From Paenibacillus sp. FSL H7-0357 (GTDB taxonomy: Bacteria > Bacillota > Bacilli > Paenibacillales > Paenibacillaceae), in NCBI RefSeq assembly GCF_000758525.1, contig NZ_CP009241.1, positions 2,976,001-3,040,000 on the forward strand: DNA of 64,000 nt. The letters run 5' to 3'. Position numbers and translations under genes: made by a program. Below the pieces are notes generated by a model. That model did no database searches. It had not been told where the DNA came from and saw only the letters and a list, made by a program, of their open reading frames with translations. Positions 45,969 to 55,023 of this stretch are shown here, piece after piece. How positions within the stretch are numbered: position 1 is the first letter of the stretch; every line of letters starts with the position of its first letter.

Positions 45969-46750
45969 TGGAAGGACCTGCACTGCTGAAAGTCAGTCAT
46001 TTATGTACCAGCTTCCATACAGGGAGTCGAAAAGTTACGGCTGTGGATGATGTCAGCATCGAAGTGAAGCCGCAGCAAATTGTAGCACTCGTCGGTGAGA
46101 GCGGCAGCGGCAAAAGTGTTACGGCAATGTCCATCTTAGGATTAGTAGATCCGCCAGGCATTATTGAGAGCGGAGAAATCCGGCTGGGATGCAACAACCT
46201 ACTGGAGTGCTCCAGCCGCCAGTTGAGGAAGCTCCGGGGAACAGAAATGGCTGTTATCTTTCAAGATCCCATGAATGCGCTGAATCCGGTGCTGACTATT
46301 GGCAGGCAGCTTATGGAGACGATTATGCTGCACAAGCGGGTATCGGGAAAAGAAGCTAAGGCGCTTGCCTTGAGGCAGATGCAGCAAGCAGGCTTGGCCG
46401 AACCTGAGCGGCTTTTCAATAAATATCCTTTTCAGATCAGCGGTGGCATGTGTCAGCGGGTAATGATCGCCATCGCACTGGTTTCCGGTGCACGCCTGCT
46501 TATTGCAGATGAGCCTACAACAGCATTGGATGTAACCATTCAAGCCCAGATTCTCAAAGAGCTGGACAGAATTAGATGGGAGAACCATGTCGGCATCTTG
46601 CTGATCACACATGACCTCGGCGTTGTAGCTGAGCTCGCAGATTATGTATATGTGATGAAGTCCGGGAAGATCGTGGAATCGGGAAATGTGTTTGAACTCT
46701 TTTCGAATCCAGTGCATCCATATACTAAGTATTTGATGGAATGCAGATAA
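45965..46750 (+). CDS. ABC transporter ATPase (DppD/NikD/CntD-like)
   Basis: 261 residues from the ATG at 45965, which overlaps the upstream TGA; the GTG at 45950 is rejected because GGGGA lies just in front of 45965. Walker A GESGSGKS, signature ISGGMCQR (slightly divergent, with MC instead of the usual QQ), Walker B LLIADEPTTALD and switch His in LLITHDLG. Powers import together with the next ATPase. Confidence 0.92.
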   Translation: MMEGPALLKVSHLCTSFHTGSRKVTAVDDVSIEVKPQQIVALVGESGSGKSVTAMSILGLVDPPGIIESGEIRLGCNNLLECSSRQLRKLRGTEMAVIFQDPMNALNPVLTIGRQLMETIMLHKRVSGKEAKALALRQMQQAGLAEPERLFNKYPFQISGGMCQRVMIAIALVSGARLLIADEPTTALDVTIQAQILKELDRIRWENHVGILLITHDLGVVAELADYVYVMKSGKIVESGNVFELFSNPVHPYTKYLMECR

Positions 46751-46789
46751 CAACTGTAATAACGCATAAACACAAAGGAGGTGGGAGCT

Positions 46790-47596
46790 ATGAAGCTGTT
46801 GGAAGCGGTAAGCCTGAACAAAAGGTATAGTGCAGAAAGGGGGTGGTTCACGCATAAGGCCAAGAGTGTTCAAGCCGTGAACAATCTGTCACTCAGTCTT
46901 GAGGCCGGTGAAAGCCTGGGACTCGTGGGTGAAAGCGGGTGTGGTAAAAGCACTTTGGCCAGAATTCTGCTGGGATTGGAGAAACCGTCCTCCGGAAGGG
47001 TTCTGTACCGAAGCACGGATTATACGGATTGGAGCCACAGCAAGATGCGTATGATCCGCAGCAATATGCAGATGGTGTTTCAGAATAGTCTCGCTTCCTT
47101 CAACCCTTTGTTTACGGTAGAGCAGATTATCGGCGAGCCGCTGCGAAACTACGGAGCGGGCAAGGCCGAAAACCTCAGGGAAGTGGTAGCAGATACACTC
47201 GATCTTGTGGGTCTGGAGCAGCGGCATATCCGCCGCTATCCGCATGAACTCAGTGGCGGCCAGCAGCAGAGGGTTGGGATCGCCAGAGCGATCGCGCTGC
47301 GTCCGGAGCTGATTGTATGTGATGAACCCTTCTCGAGTCTGGATGTTACCTTGCGGAAGCAAATGATGGATCTGCTGCAGGAGTTGAAGCATGGGCTGGG
47401 GTTATCCTATGTTTTCATTACACATGACTTGTCCGTTGTAAGCCGTTTGTGTGACAGTGTGGCTGTGATGTATCAAGGGGGAATTGTGGAGAAGCAATCG
47501 GGTGTGCATATCATGCAGCAAGGGAGCCACCCTTATACACGAACATTGCTGTCATCAGTACCAGTGCAGGACCCCAGGTTAAGAAAGAAAGTCTAG
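46790..47596 (+). CDS. ABC transporter ATPase (DppF/NikE/CntF-like)
   Basis: 268 residues, ATG at 46790 after AAAGGAGGTG. Walker A GESGCGKS, signature LSGGQQQR, Walker [13 protein letters not shown], switch FITHDLS. The second, DppF-like member of the ATPase pair (the N-terminal extension with a pre-Walker insertion is typical). Confidence 0.92.
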   Translation: MKLLEAVSLNKRYSAERGWFTHKAKSVQAVNNLSLSLEAGESLGLVGESGCGKSTLARILLGLEKPSSGRVLYRSTDYTDWSHSKMRMIRSNMQMVFQNSLASFNPLFTVEQIIGEPLRNYGAGKAENLREVVADTLDLVGLEQRHIRRYPHELSGGQQQRVGIARAIALRPELIVCDEPFSSLDVTLRKQMMDLLQELKHGLGLSYVFITHDLSVVSRLCDSVAVMYQGGIVEKQSGVHIMQQGSHPYTRTLLSSVPVQDPRLRKKV

Positions 47597-47654
47597 CAAA
47601 GCTTGGCACTACAGCCGTTCTGATGATGTTAAATGGAGAAGGGGAGTACTGGGA

Positions 47655-49334
47655 ATGAGAACGAATTCAAAGACAAACAGCTTATTAACACAACTATTAT
47701 TCTTAATGCTTCTTGCGGTAATTATGGTGACATCAGGCTGCAGCAACAGCAACAATAATAGCAGCACTCCAACGGCTGGTTCGAATAACACTGCCAATAA
47801 TGAAGCCGCACAAGCAGCCAACGCTCAGGACAAGGTAATCACTGTTGCTATATCGGCTGATGCCGGTATGGATCAGCTGGACGCCGGTGCCTATAAGGGC
47901 TCGATGAATGTGCATGCGATGATATATGACGGATTGGTGGAGTACGGAGAAAAGGGCGAAATCCTGCCGGCTCTTGCGGAGTCCTGGGATATTTCCGAAG
48001 ATGGAAAAGTATATACTTTTCATCTCCGCCAAGGAGTCAAATTCTCAGATGGTACGGAGTTTAATGCTGAAGCTGTTAAATTCTCCTTTGAACGCTGGAT
48101 TAAAGATCCGGCCAATTCGTTGAATGTGGCTACAGCGATGCAATCTATTGATGTTGTGGATGAGCATACGATTACCATGACCTTCACCAAAGCTTATTAT
48201 CCCTTCCTGACTGAGCTTTCCTTTGCAAGACCAGTACGGATGATCAGCCCTTCAGCGGTGGAGCCAGCAGGGGATGTTACCGGCAAATTCATTAAAGCGA
48301 TTGGAACCGGGGCATGGATGGCCGAGAGCTTCACAACCGATCAGGAAGCCGTACTCGTCAGAAATCCCTATTATTGGGGAGAAATGCCGAAGCTGTCCAC
48401 AATCATTCTGAAGGTCATTCCTGACCCGCAATCCAGAGTACTGGCGCTGCAAAGCGGGGATATAGACATTGCCGGGGGACAAATGGGTAAGATTCCGGTT
48501 GAAAGTGTACCCGTGATCGAAGCGGCTTCGTCACTGACTTTACAAAAAGCACCTGGAACAAACTCTCATTTCATGATCTTCAACTACAATACACCTGTTC
48601 TTCAGGATCTGAATGTGCGCAAAGCCATCAATTTGGCAATTAACAAAAAAAGTATCGTCAATGATCTGATGGATGGCATCGGCAGTGAAGCTAAAGGGTT
48701 GTTCCCGCTGACTGTTCCGTATGTGACGGACTCCAATAATACCTGGTACGGTTTCGATCCGGAGGAAGCGAAACAGCTTCTCGCGGATGCAGGTTATAGT
48801 GATTCAAACGGTGATGGAATTGTCGAGAAGGCTGGTACGCCGCTTGAGCTGAACTTTGTACTGCAGCAGGCTGAATTCCCGGAATGGAAATCGATCAGTG
48901 AGCTGATTCAGTCCGAACTCAAAGAGATTGGGATTGCTGTGAATCTTCAGGTTCTGGAGCCTAATGCCTATTACGATGCCTTATGGACAACCAAAGCTTA
49001 TGATCTGATCATGTACCGGACCTACGATGATGCATATAATCCGCATGCGTTCCTCCTATCTCTGTTCCATGAAACTGAGGAAGCACCTGCTGTGGTCTGG
49101 TCAGATGCTGGACTGGAATCACTGATTGACACGGCCGTAGGTACAACCGGTCTGCAGGAACGCCAGAGCGCTTATGACTCTATTTTCACCAAGCTGTACC
49201 AGGAGGCCATGTTTGCTGCTATATACTTCCCCGATGATATCATGGCAGTGAACAAGAGAGTAACAGGGTTCAAAGCCGGGTATACCACCTTCTCGCCAAT
49301 CTTCTGGAATCAGCTTGATATAGGTGGAGAATGA
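47655..49334 (+). CDS. family 5 solute-binding lipoprotein (NikA/CntA/DppA class)
   Basis: 559 residues, lipobox TSGC with lipidated Cys29 followed by an Asn/Ser/Thr-rich linker. Family 5 features: LAESWDISEDGKVYTFHLRQ, GVKFSDGTEFNAEAVKFSFE and LNVRKAINLAINKKSIV. Binds nickel complexes, opine metallophores or peptides depending on subgroup; the Zur box favours a metal complex. Overlaps the next start codon by 4 bases (ATGA), so translation is coupled to the methyltransferases. Confidence 0.92.
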   Translation: MRTNSKTNSLLTQLLFLMLLAVIMVTSGCSNSNNNSSTPTAGSNNTANNEAAQAANAQDKVITVAISADAGMDQLDAGAYKGSMNVHAMIYDGLVEYGEKGEILPALAESWDISEDGKVYTFHLRQGVKFSDGTEFNAEAVKFSFERWIKDPANSLNVATAMQSIDVVDEHTITMTFTKAYYPFLTELSFARPVRMISPSAVEPAGDVTGKFIKAIGTGAWMAESFTTDQEAVLVRNPYYWGEMPKLSTIILKVIPDPQSRVLALQSGDIDIAGGQMGKIPVESVPVIEAASSLTLQKAPGTNSHFMIFNYNTPVLQDLNVRKAINLAINKKSIVNDLMDGIGSEAKGLFPLTVPYVTDSNNTWYGFDPEEAKQLLADAGYSDSNGDGIVEKAGTPLELNFVLQQAEFPEWKSISELIQSELKEIGIAVNLQVLEPNAYYDALWTTKAYDLIMYRTYDDAYNPHAFLLSLFHETEEAPAVVWSDAGLESLIDTAVGTTGLQERQSAYDSIFTKLYQEAMFAAIYFPDDIMAVNKRVTGFKAGYTTFSPIFWNQLDIGGE

Positions 49335-50086
49335 TGTTGAGAGAAATTTCGAAGTACTGGACCTCAAGCTCGGAGAGTTATGACAAGGTCATACAGACCC
49401 AATTCCGCAGCAAGACAACCATTAACCTGTGGAAGCAGCTGCTTACTAAAGGCTTGGGAATCAAGTCCCGGCAAAAGGTGCTGGATGTGGGAACCGGGCC
49501 CGGTTTTTTCTCCATCCTCTTATCGCAGATGGGACATCTGCCTACAGCCGTTGATGCATCTCAGGGGATGATCGATAGAGCTTCACAGAATTTTGAACAT
49601 TTTGGATACAAAGTTCCTGCTTATGTCGGTGATGCTGCGGATTTGCATGCTGAGCTGGACGACAGCTTTGATGCAGTGGTTTGCCGGGATGTGGTATGGA
49701 CGCTGCCCGATCCACAGAAGGCTTATGCCGAGTGGTACCGGATTCTGAAGCCTGGAGGGGCCCTGATTATTTTTGACGGTAATTATTTGTATAACGAGAG
49801 CAAGACTGTATTTCGAAGACTATGGTATGCCTTGTCTTGGACACTGATTCTGCTTACAGAGAAGAGAATCCGGCAAAGGAGTAATCAGGATAAAAGTATG
49901 CTAAGCGAGCTACCGTTTGTTAATGTACTGCGGCCTGAGGCTGATGAGAAAGAGCTGATACGGGCCGGATTCCGCAGCATAGATGTTCAGCGGAACTTTA
50001 TTCCTGCCCGTGCGATGCCGCTGAATTATTTGAAATACGGCTACCAGAATGTAAACCGGTTCATGATTATAGCCAAGAAGGAGTGA
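49331..50086 (+). CDS. class I SAM-dependent methyltransferase 1 of the Zur operon
   Basis: 251 residues; the second ATG (49334) may be the true start as it is better spaced from GGAG. SAM-binding motif VLDVGTGPGFFSI (about 55-67), acidic post-motif AVDASQGM, motif DAVVCRDVVWTLPDP and RILKPGGALIIFDGN. Ubie/Methyltransf_11 class. Its substrate is not evident. Translational overlap with the binding protein ties it to the transport system, which is unusual for nickel or peptide importers. Confidence 0.9.
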   Translation: MMLREISKYWTSSSESYDKVIQTQFRSKTTINLWKQLLTKGLGIKSRQKVLDVGTGPGFFSILLSQMGHLPTAVDASQGMIDRASQNFEHFGYKVPAYVGDAADLHAELDDSFDAVVCRDVVWTLPDPQKAYAEWYRILKPGGALIIFDGNYLYNESKTVFRRLWYALSWTLILLTEKRIRQRSNQDKSMLSELPFVNVLRPEADEKELIRAGFRSIDVQRNFIPARAMPLNYLKYGYQNVNRFMIIAKKE

Positions 50087-50093
50087 ATGATAC

Positions 50094-50843
50094 ATGAGTA
50101 TCCAGCAGGAAGTAGAAACATATTGGGAAGGTGAAGCAGAGCTGTATAGTGAAGGCATTCAGCGGGAACTGAACGGATTCCAGCGGGAAGCGTGGCTGAA
50201 GCTTATCCTGGCGAAAGCACCGCAGAAGGATAGACTGCATGTTCTTGATATTGGCTGCGGCCCCGGCTTCTTCTCTGTGATTCTCTCCAGTGCCGGGCAT
50301 TTGGTCACTGCAGTCGACTGCACAGACAATATGCTGGAAGAAGCGAGAGCACATACCAGCCGGGAAGGTGTCACCGTTACTTTCCGCAAGATGGATTCAC
50401 ACAAGCTGGACTTTGCAGCGGAGAGCTTCGATCTGATCGTATGCCGCAATGTCACCTGGAGCCTTGCCGATCCGCAGTCAGCGTACAAGGAATGGAGAAG
50501 AGTACTCAAGCCGGAGGGAAGGCTGCTGGTTTTCGATGCCAACTGGAACCGTCATCTGTGGGACGAAGAGATGCAGCTGAAGCATGCCGAGGATCAGCAG
50601 GCCTACATAGACAGGGGCTTTGGTGAGCTTCCGCATCACAAGGACATCGAGGAGACTGACCGTCTGAGCCTTTTATTGCCGCTGACCAGAGAGTGGCGTC
50701 CTGAGTGGGATGTACGGACCCTCAAGGAAGAGGGGTTCTCCGCTGTATATACAGAAGAGAACCTGAACGCCAAAGTACTGGATGAGAAGCAGCAAGTATT
50801 GAACCGTTCAACACCGATGTTCATGATTTGCGCCGAGAAATGA
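50094..50843 (+). CDS. class I SAM-dependent methyltransferase 2 of the Zur operon
   Basis: 249 residues, ATG 7 bases after the previous stop codon. Motifs parallel those of its neighbour: VLDIGCGPGFFSV, AVDCTDNM, DLIVCRNVTWSLADP, RVLKPEGRLLVFDAN. The two proteins are clear paralogues along their whole length and presumably act on the same or successive substrates, possibly the imported ligand. Last gene of the operon, followed by a terminator. Confidence 0.9.
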   Translation: MSIQQEVETYWEGEAELYSEGIQRELNGFQREAWLKLILAKAPQKDRLHVLDIGCGPGFFSVILSSAGHLVTAVDCTDNMLEEARAHTSREGVTVTFRKMDSHKLDFAAESFDLIVCRNVTWSLADPQSAYKEWRRVLKPEGRLLVFDANWNRHLWDEEMQLKHAEDQQAYIDRGFGELPHHKDIEETDRLSLLLPLTREWRPEWDVRTLKEEGFSAVYTEENLNAKVLDEKQQVLNRSTPMFMICAEK

Positions 50844-50876
50844 TAATGAGCAGCTATAATAATAATGAAATGAGAA

Positions 50877-50915
50877 AAAAAGCAGCGATTCTCTAAAGGA
50901 GAGTCGCTGCTTTTT
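50877..50915 (+). terminator. terminator of the Zur operon
   Basis: GCAGCGATTCTC (50882-50893) pairs with GAGAGTCGCTGC (50899-50910) with one wobble, flanked by an A run on the left and TTTTT on the right, so it can work in both directions. It forms the start of the 99-bp repeat. Confidence 0.88.
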
Positions 50916-50979
50916 GTATGGAATTTTCGCTTTCAGCTCAATCTTGGCAACGTCCAAGTTGGAGGGTTGTCCATTGAAG
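50881..50979. repeat. 99-bp direct repeat, copy 1
   Basis: Matches 55650-55748 with a single difference (T50917 versus C55686). It contains the terminator hairpin and a coding-like stretch; in the forward frame it continues VQVGGLSIEV to a stop at 51038. The two copies bracket the MerR, flavoenzyme, quinone reductase and transposase-remnant segment. Confidence 0.9.
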
Positions 50980-51117
50980 TTACAAGGAACAATCTTTGTA
51001 CAAATGATACTGTTATTATTGAACCCGTGGAAAATTAATTTGTGACTAAAGGCTAAAATATCACGTCTACTCTTTCATTAATTATTTATAATTATTAAAA
51101 AAGGAGATGTCACCGCC

Positions 51118-51927
51118 ATGGATTATAAAATCGGTCAAGTTTCTAAAATCTTAAATATCCCCGTTGAGACACTGCGTTATTATGAAAAACTTAATATAGT
51201 TCATCCTATTAAAGACGATAAAAATAACTATCGCTTATACGAGCCCTGGGATATTAATTTCCTAACAGAATGCAAACGTCACAGAAGTCTGGACTATTCA
51301 CTTTCCGAAATTCACAATATAATGCATTGTGATAATTTGGAGCAATACTCAAAGCGAATCGAAGAAAAGCAAATCGATTATAATCATAAATTGAAGCACT
51401 ATACTTTACTGATGAAGAAAAATGAAGAATTGGGAAGAGATTTACTTAATATAAAAAATGATTTAGGAGCATTCCATTTTACAGAACAACAAAATTCTTA
51501 TTATTTGCTTCATCGATATAATTACAGCTATGAAGAAAAAGATGATTTCCATGGTGTTTTGGAAGCATGGTTAAATTATCTGCCATTTGTTGAAATCTTA
51601 GTTGAAATGCAAATGAACGATATTATAAATAGAGATGTTACCAATGACCACGCATGGGGGTTCTCTATTAAAAAAGAATATGTTGAAGCGTTTAATATTC
51701 CACTTAGTGATAAGGTGAAATATATAGAGAATGCGTTGTGTGTTACAACTGTTATCAGTGTAGGTGAAAAGGGGAGCTTCTCACTCAAACTGTTGGATAA
51801 CGCATTAGAATTTATTCGGAAAGAGGGGTATCAGCTGGCTGGAAATGTGATTGGACATATTCTGGCCCGTGTTCATGAATCGGACGGATACCATCGATAT
51901 ATTAAAGTTTGGTTACCGATTGAATAA
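51118..51927 (+). CDS. MerR-family regulator with GyrI-like effector domain
   Basis: 269 residues, ATG after AAAGGAGATGTCACCGCC. MerR HTH at the N-terminus (IGQVSKILNIPVETLRYYEK, then YRLYEPWDINFL), a dimerisation coiled coil (about 75-115), and a C-terminal domain of about 145 residues that resembles GyrI/BmrR-type small-molecule binding domains. Same direction as the flavoenzyme 92 bp downstream, whose promoter has the 19-bp spacer that MerR proteins act on. Ligand probably an electrophile or other organic molecule; no metal-binding Cys pair is seen. Confidence 0.9.
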   Translation: MDYKIGQVSKILNIPVETLRYYEKLNIVHPIKDDKNNYRLYEPWDINFLTECKRHRSLDYSLSEIHNIMHCDNLEQYSKRIEEKQIDYNHKLKHYTLLMKKNEELGRDLLNIKNDLGAFHFTEQQNSYYLLHRYNYSYEEKDDFHGVLEAWLNYLPFVEILVEMQMNDIINRDVTNDHAWGFSIKKEYVEAFNIPLSDKVKYIENALCVTTVISVGEKGSFSLKLLDNALEFIRKEGYQLAGNVIGHILARVHESDGYHRYIKVWLPIE

Positions 51928-51952
51928 GTAAGTGAATTTTTGAACAAAGTTC

Positions 51953-51983
51953 TTGAGCCTGTAGTACCTATAGGGTTTATATT
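51953..51983 (+). promoter_or_regulatory. MerR-type promoter with 19-bp spacer
   Basis: -35 TTGAGC (51953-51958), 19-bp spacer, -10 TATATT (51978-51983). The spacer holds the dyad CCTGTAG-TAC-CTATAGG (51958-51974). MerR activators twist such over-long spacers to start transcription. Confidence 0.82.
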
Positions 51984-52019
51984 CAATCTGTAAGTAATAT
52001 AAACTCTGGAGGGCTCACC

Positions 52020-53948
52020 ATGCTTAATCATTTGTTCTCACCTAAAAAAATCAATCAATGCGAAATTCCCAACCGGTTGGCAGTCACCGCAATGGTCTCC
52101 AATTACTGCAATCAAGATGGAACTGCAACAGACAGGTACATTGCTTATCATGAAGAGAAAGCCAAAGGGGGATGGGGGCTGATTATTACAGAGGATTACG
52201 CTGTTAATCCTCATGCAATGGGATACAAATGTATTGCAGGACTTTGGAATGACGAACAGATCGAAGGTCATAAGAAGCTTACAGACACTATTCATCAATA
52301 TGACAGTAAAGTGTTTTGTCAAATTTATCACGCGGGCAGACAAAGCAATAGTACAGTAAACGGCGGCGTTCAGCCTGTTGCTCCTTCTGCCATTCCATGT
52401 CCTTGGAATCGGGAGATTCCGCACGAGTTGACTATTTCTGAAATTGTGCAGATTGTTGGGGAATTTGGAGACTGTGCGTTGAGAGCAAAAAAAGCAGGGT
52501 TTGACGGAGTGGAAATCCATGCAGGACACGGGTATTTGATTGCAGAATTCATGTCCACTTACGTCAATAAGAGAACGGATAAATATGGCGGTTGTCTGGA
52601 TAACCGATTAAGATTCGTAAAAGAAATAGTTGAGAACGTTCGGCAAAAAGTGGGAAGCGATTATCCTGTAACCATCCGTTTTTCTGCAGATGAAGGTGTT
52701 CCGGGAGGCAGAGATATCTCGGAATCAAGAATACTGGCAAAGCAGTTTGAAGCATGGGGAGTAGATGCTCTTCATGTATCTAATGGCGTTTATGGAAGTC
52801 ACAATAAGGGAACTGTCGCCCCAATGTATATTCCGCATGCCTGGACGATAGATTTTGCCGCCGAGATCAAGGATATTGTTGATATTCCTGTGTTTACCGT
52901 AAACCGCATTAATGATCCGTACATGGCTGAAGGTATCCTGGAGATGGGCAAAGCTGATTTTATTGGCATGGGAAGAGGTTCATTGGCAGATCCTGCCTTG
53001 CCTAACAAAGCAAAGAATGGAGAGTTTAGCTCTATTCGTTACTGCATTGGGTGTTTACAGGGCTGTGTTGGAGCGCTGTATACAGACACCCCCCTGGCTT
53101 GCCTGGTTAACCCGTCGTTAGGAAGGGAATGGGAGTTAAACTATACTCCGGTTTCCGCACCGAAAACTGTTGTGGTAGTTGGAGGTGGTCCCGGCGGTTT
53201 GGAAGCAGCCAGAATAGCGGCGGTCAAAGGCCATGAGGTTAGCCTATATGAACAAAAAGGATATTTGGGCGGTCAATTTGTATCGGCAGCCTACCCGCCA
53301 AGCAAGGGAGAATTTACGACCTATACAGCCTGGATCATTGATGAGTTGGATAAGCTGGGTGTGGATATCCATTTGAACACTGAAGTCAGTAAAGAATTGT
53401 TACAAGAGATTCAGCCGGATACTATTATTGTAGCTACGGGTGGAACTCCAATGCTTCCTCCAATTAAAGGCATTGACAAACCGCATGTATCTGCTGCCGA
53501 AGATGTGCTGCTTGGAAATGTTCCTACCGGAGACAAAATTGTGATTGCAGGCGGCGGTGAAGTGGGAACGGAAACAGCTGCGCATTTGGCGCTTCAGGAG
53601 AAGGAAGTCGCAGTTGTAGAAATGTTCCCAACACTGATGAAGGAGTTAGACAGTGTGAACCGCTTCAATCTGACGAAAATATTAAATGAGTACGAAGTTA
53701 AGCAATATACAGAGACTAAAGTCGTTGAAATATTGGATGACGGAGTTGAAGTTGAAAATAGTCAGGGGAGATTTATACTTCAGGCAGATACTGTTGTCCT
53801 AGCACTTGGCTATAAGCCGAATAATACGTTGGTGAATGAATTAAAAACGGTCTCCGATAACGTCGTAGTGGTTGGTGGGGCACTAAAAACAAGCAATGCT
53901 CTTCATGCGATTCGAGAGGGTTTTGATGCGGGGATTAGTATAAAATAA
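52020..53948 (+). CDS. Fe-S flavoenzyme of the 2,4-dienoyl-CoA reductase / old yellow enzyme family
   Basis: 642 residues, ATG after CTGGAGGGCTCACC. An FMN-binding TIM barrel (1 to about 365; GFDGVEIHAGHGYLIAEF, RFSADEGVPGG) is followed by the [4Fe-4S] cysteines Cys342, Cys345, Cys349 and Cys361, an FAD site (VVVGGGPGGLEAARIA, about 384) and an NAD(P) site (IAGGGEVGTETAAHLA, about 510). Family members reduce enoates, dienoyl-CoAs or nitro compounds with NAD(P)H. Under the MerR promoter it likely detoxifies an unsaturated compound that also induces it. Confidence 0.92.
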   Translation: MLNHLFSPKKINQCEIPNRLAVTAMVSNYCNQDGTATDRYIAYHEEKAKGGWGLIITEDYAVNPHAMGYKCIAGLWNDEQIEGHKKLTDTIHQYDSKVFCQIYHAGRQSNSTVNGGVQPVAPSAIPCPWNREIPHELTISEIVQIVGEFGDCALRAKKAGFDGVEIHAGHGYLIAEFMSTYVNKRTDKYGGCLDNRLRFVKEIVENVRQKVGSDYPVTIRFSADEGVPGGRDISESRILAKQFEAWGVDALHVSNGVYGSHNKGTVAPMYIPHAWTIDFAAEIKDIVDIPVFTVNRINDPYMAEGILEMGKADFIGMGRGSLADPALPNKAKNGEFSSIRYCIGCLQGCVGALYTDTPLACLVNPSLGREWELNYTPVSAPKTVVVVGGGPGGLEAARIAAVKGHEVSLYEQKGYLGGQFVSAAYPPSKGEFTTYTAWIIDELDKLGVDIHLNTEVSKELLQEIQPDTIIVATGGTPMLPPIKGIDKPHVSAAEDVLLGNVPTGDKIVIAGGGEVGTETAAHLALQEKEVAVVEMFPTLMKELDSVNRFNLTKILNEYEVKQYTETKVVEILDDGVEVENSQGRFILQADTVVLALGYKPNNTLVNELKTVSDNVVVVGGALKTSNALHAIREGFDAGISIK

Positions 53949-54214
53949 GCAAAGGTCCAAACATTCACCGCAGTTGCGAGAGATCCTGTACTCTGAAATT
54001 TCCAAGTTCATCTTATATAGGGTGAAACTGTTTTTATGTTGATGATATCCATTTAATTACTAATGCTGCCTATCTTAAGAATCTTCAATTCCTGTGTTAT
54101 AAAAATTTAAATGAACAAATTTAAATTTAAATTCTATTAATGCACAAATTACGTCAAGTTTGATCTTTATGATAATTAGCTCGACTTATACAGATTAATT
54201 ATTTTTAAAATGAA

Positions 54215-54243
54215 TTGACATATCTTTTGAGTGTGACTATACT
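54215..54243 (+). promoter_or_regulatory. sigma-A promoter of the quinone reductase gene
   Basis: TTGACA (54215-54220), 17-bp spacer, TATACT (54238-54243), 65 bp before the start codon. The AT-rich stretch 53949-54214 upstream shows nothing else. Confidence 0.8.
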
Positions 54244-54308
54244 TATTTCAGCAACTGATTTTAATAAAGTTAGTTTCGTGACATCCACTCGAAAGAAGGT
54301 CATTATCC

Positions 54309-54827
54309 ATGAAAACATTAGTTATTATAACGCATCCGAATTTCGAGCAATCAGTTGTCAACAAACGCTGGACTGAAGAATTGCAGGGTCTTGCAGATGT
54401 GACCGTTCACAACCTGCACGCTGCTTACCCCACTGAAGAAATTGATGTGGAACGTGAGCACCAGTTGATGCTTGAGCATGACCGCATTGTATTGCAATTC
54501 CCATTTTATTGGTACAGCTCCCCTCCTCTCCTGAAAAAATGGCAGGATCATGTCCTGACTTACGGCTGGGCCATAGGCAGTGAAGGCAACAAGCTGCACG
54601 GCAAGGAGCTTATGTTTGCCGTGTCTACGGGCGCTCCCAAGGAGAACTACCATGCTGAGGGGAGCAATAAATACACTGTGGAGGAGCTCCTGCGGCCGCT
54701 CGAAGCAACTGGCAACCTGATCGGCACATTAGTGTTGCCTCCATTTATTCAGTATGGCATGATGGGAATCTCGGAGGAAGAATTGGAAATCTCGGCCCGC
54801 GAGTATGCCAAAGCGGTACTGGCGTAA
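54309..54827 (+). CDS. flavodoxin-like NAD(P)H-dependent quinone oxidoreductase
   Basis: 172 residues, ATG after GAAAGAAGGTCATTATCC. NQO1/KefF/YwrO class: starts KTLVIITHPNFEQS, FMN loop segment QFPFYWYSSPPLLKKWQDH, then LMFAVSTGAPKENYH. Two-electron reduction of quinones or electrophiles with FMN, in the cytoplasm. Stands alone with its own promoter; functionally it pairs well with the detoxifying flavoenzyme before it. Confidence 0.92.
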   Translation: MKTLVIITHPNFEQSVVNKRWTEELQGLADVTVHNLHAAYPTEEIDVEREHQLMLEHDRIVLQFPFYWYSSPPLLKKWQDHVLTYGWAIGSEGNKLHGKELMFAVSTGAPKENYHAEGSNKYTVEELLRPLEATGNLIGTLVLPPFIQYGMMGISEEELEISAREYAKAVLA

Positions 54828-54949
54828 GCTTTGCCTATTTACAGCAGAAACATTGTTAAGTTTTTCGGAAAAAATCGTAAATTAATATCAAACAGGCAAA
54901 ATAAGCATCGGTATCCATAAACCCGGATCCCTTGATTCTTTTGCAAAAC

Positions 54950-55003
54950 AAGGCTGACCCAAAAGCTATGAAATGGCTACCTGGGTCAGCCCTTGTTGTT
55001 TTT
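54950..55003 (+). terminator. hairpin after the quinone reductase gene / left edge of the IS remnant
   Basis: CAAGG-CTGACCCA (about 54949-54961) pairs with TGGGTCAGCCCTTG (54982-54995) with one bulged base, and TTGTTTTT follows. May end the upstream gene or be the old end of the insertion sequence. Confidence 0.6.
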
Positions 55004-55023
55004 GAGTAGGCTCAACGTCAACC

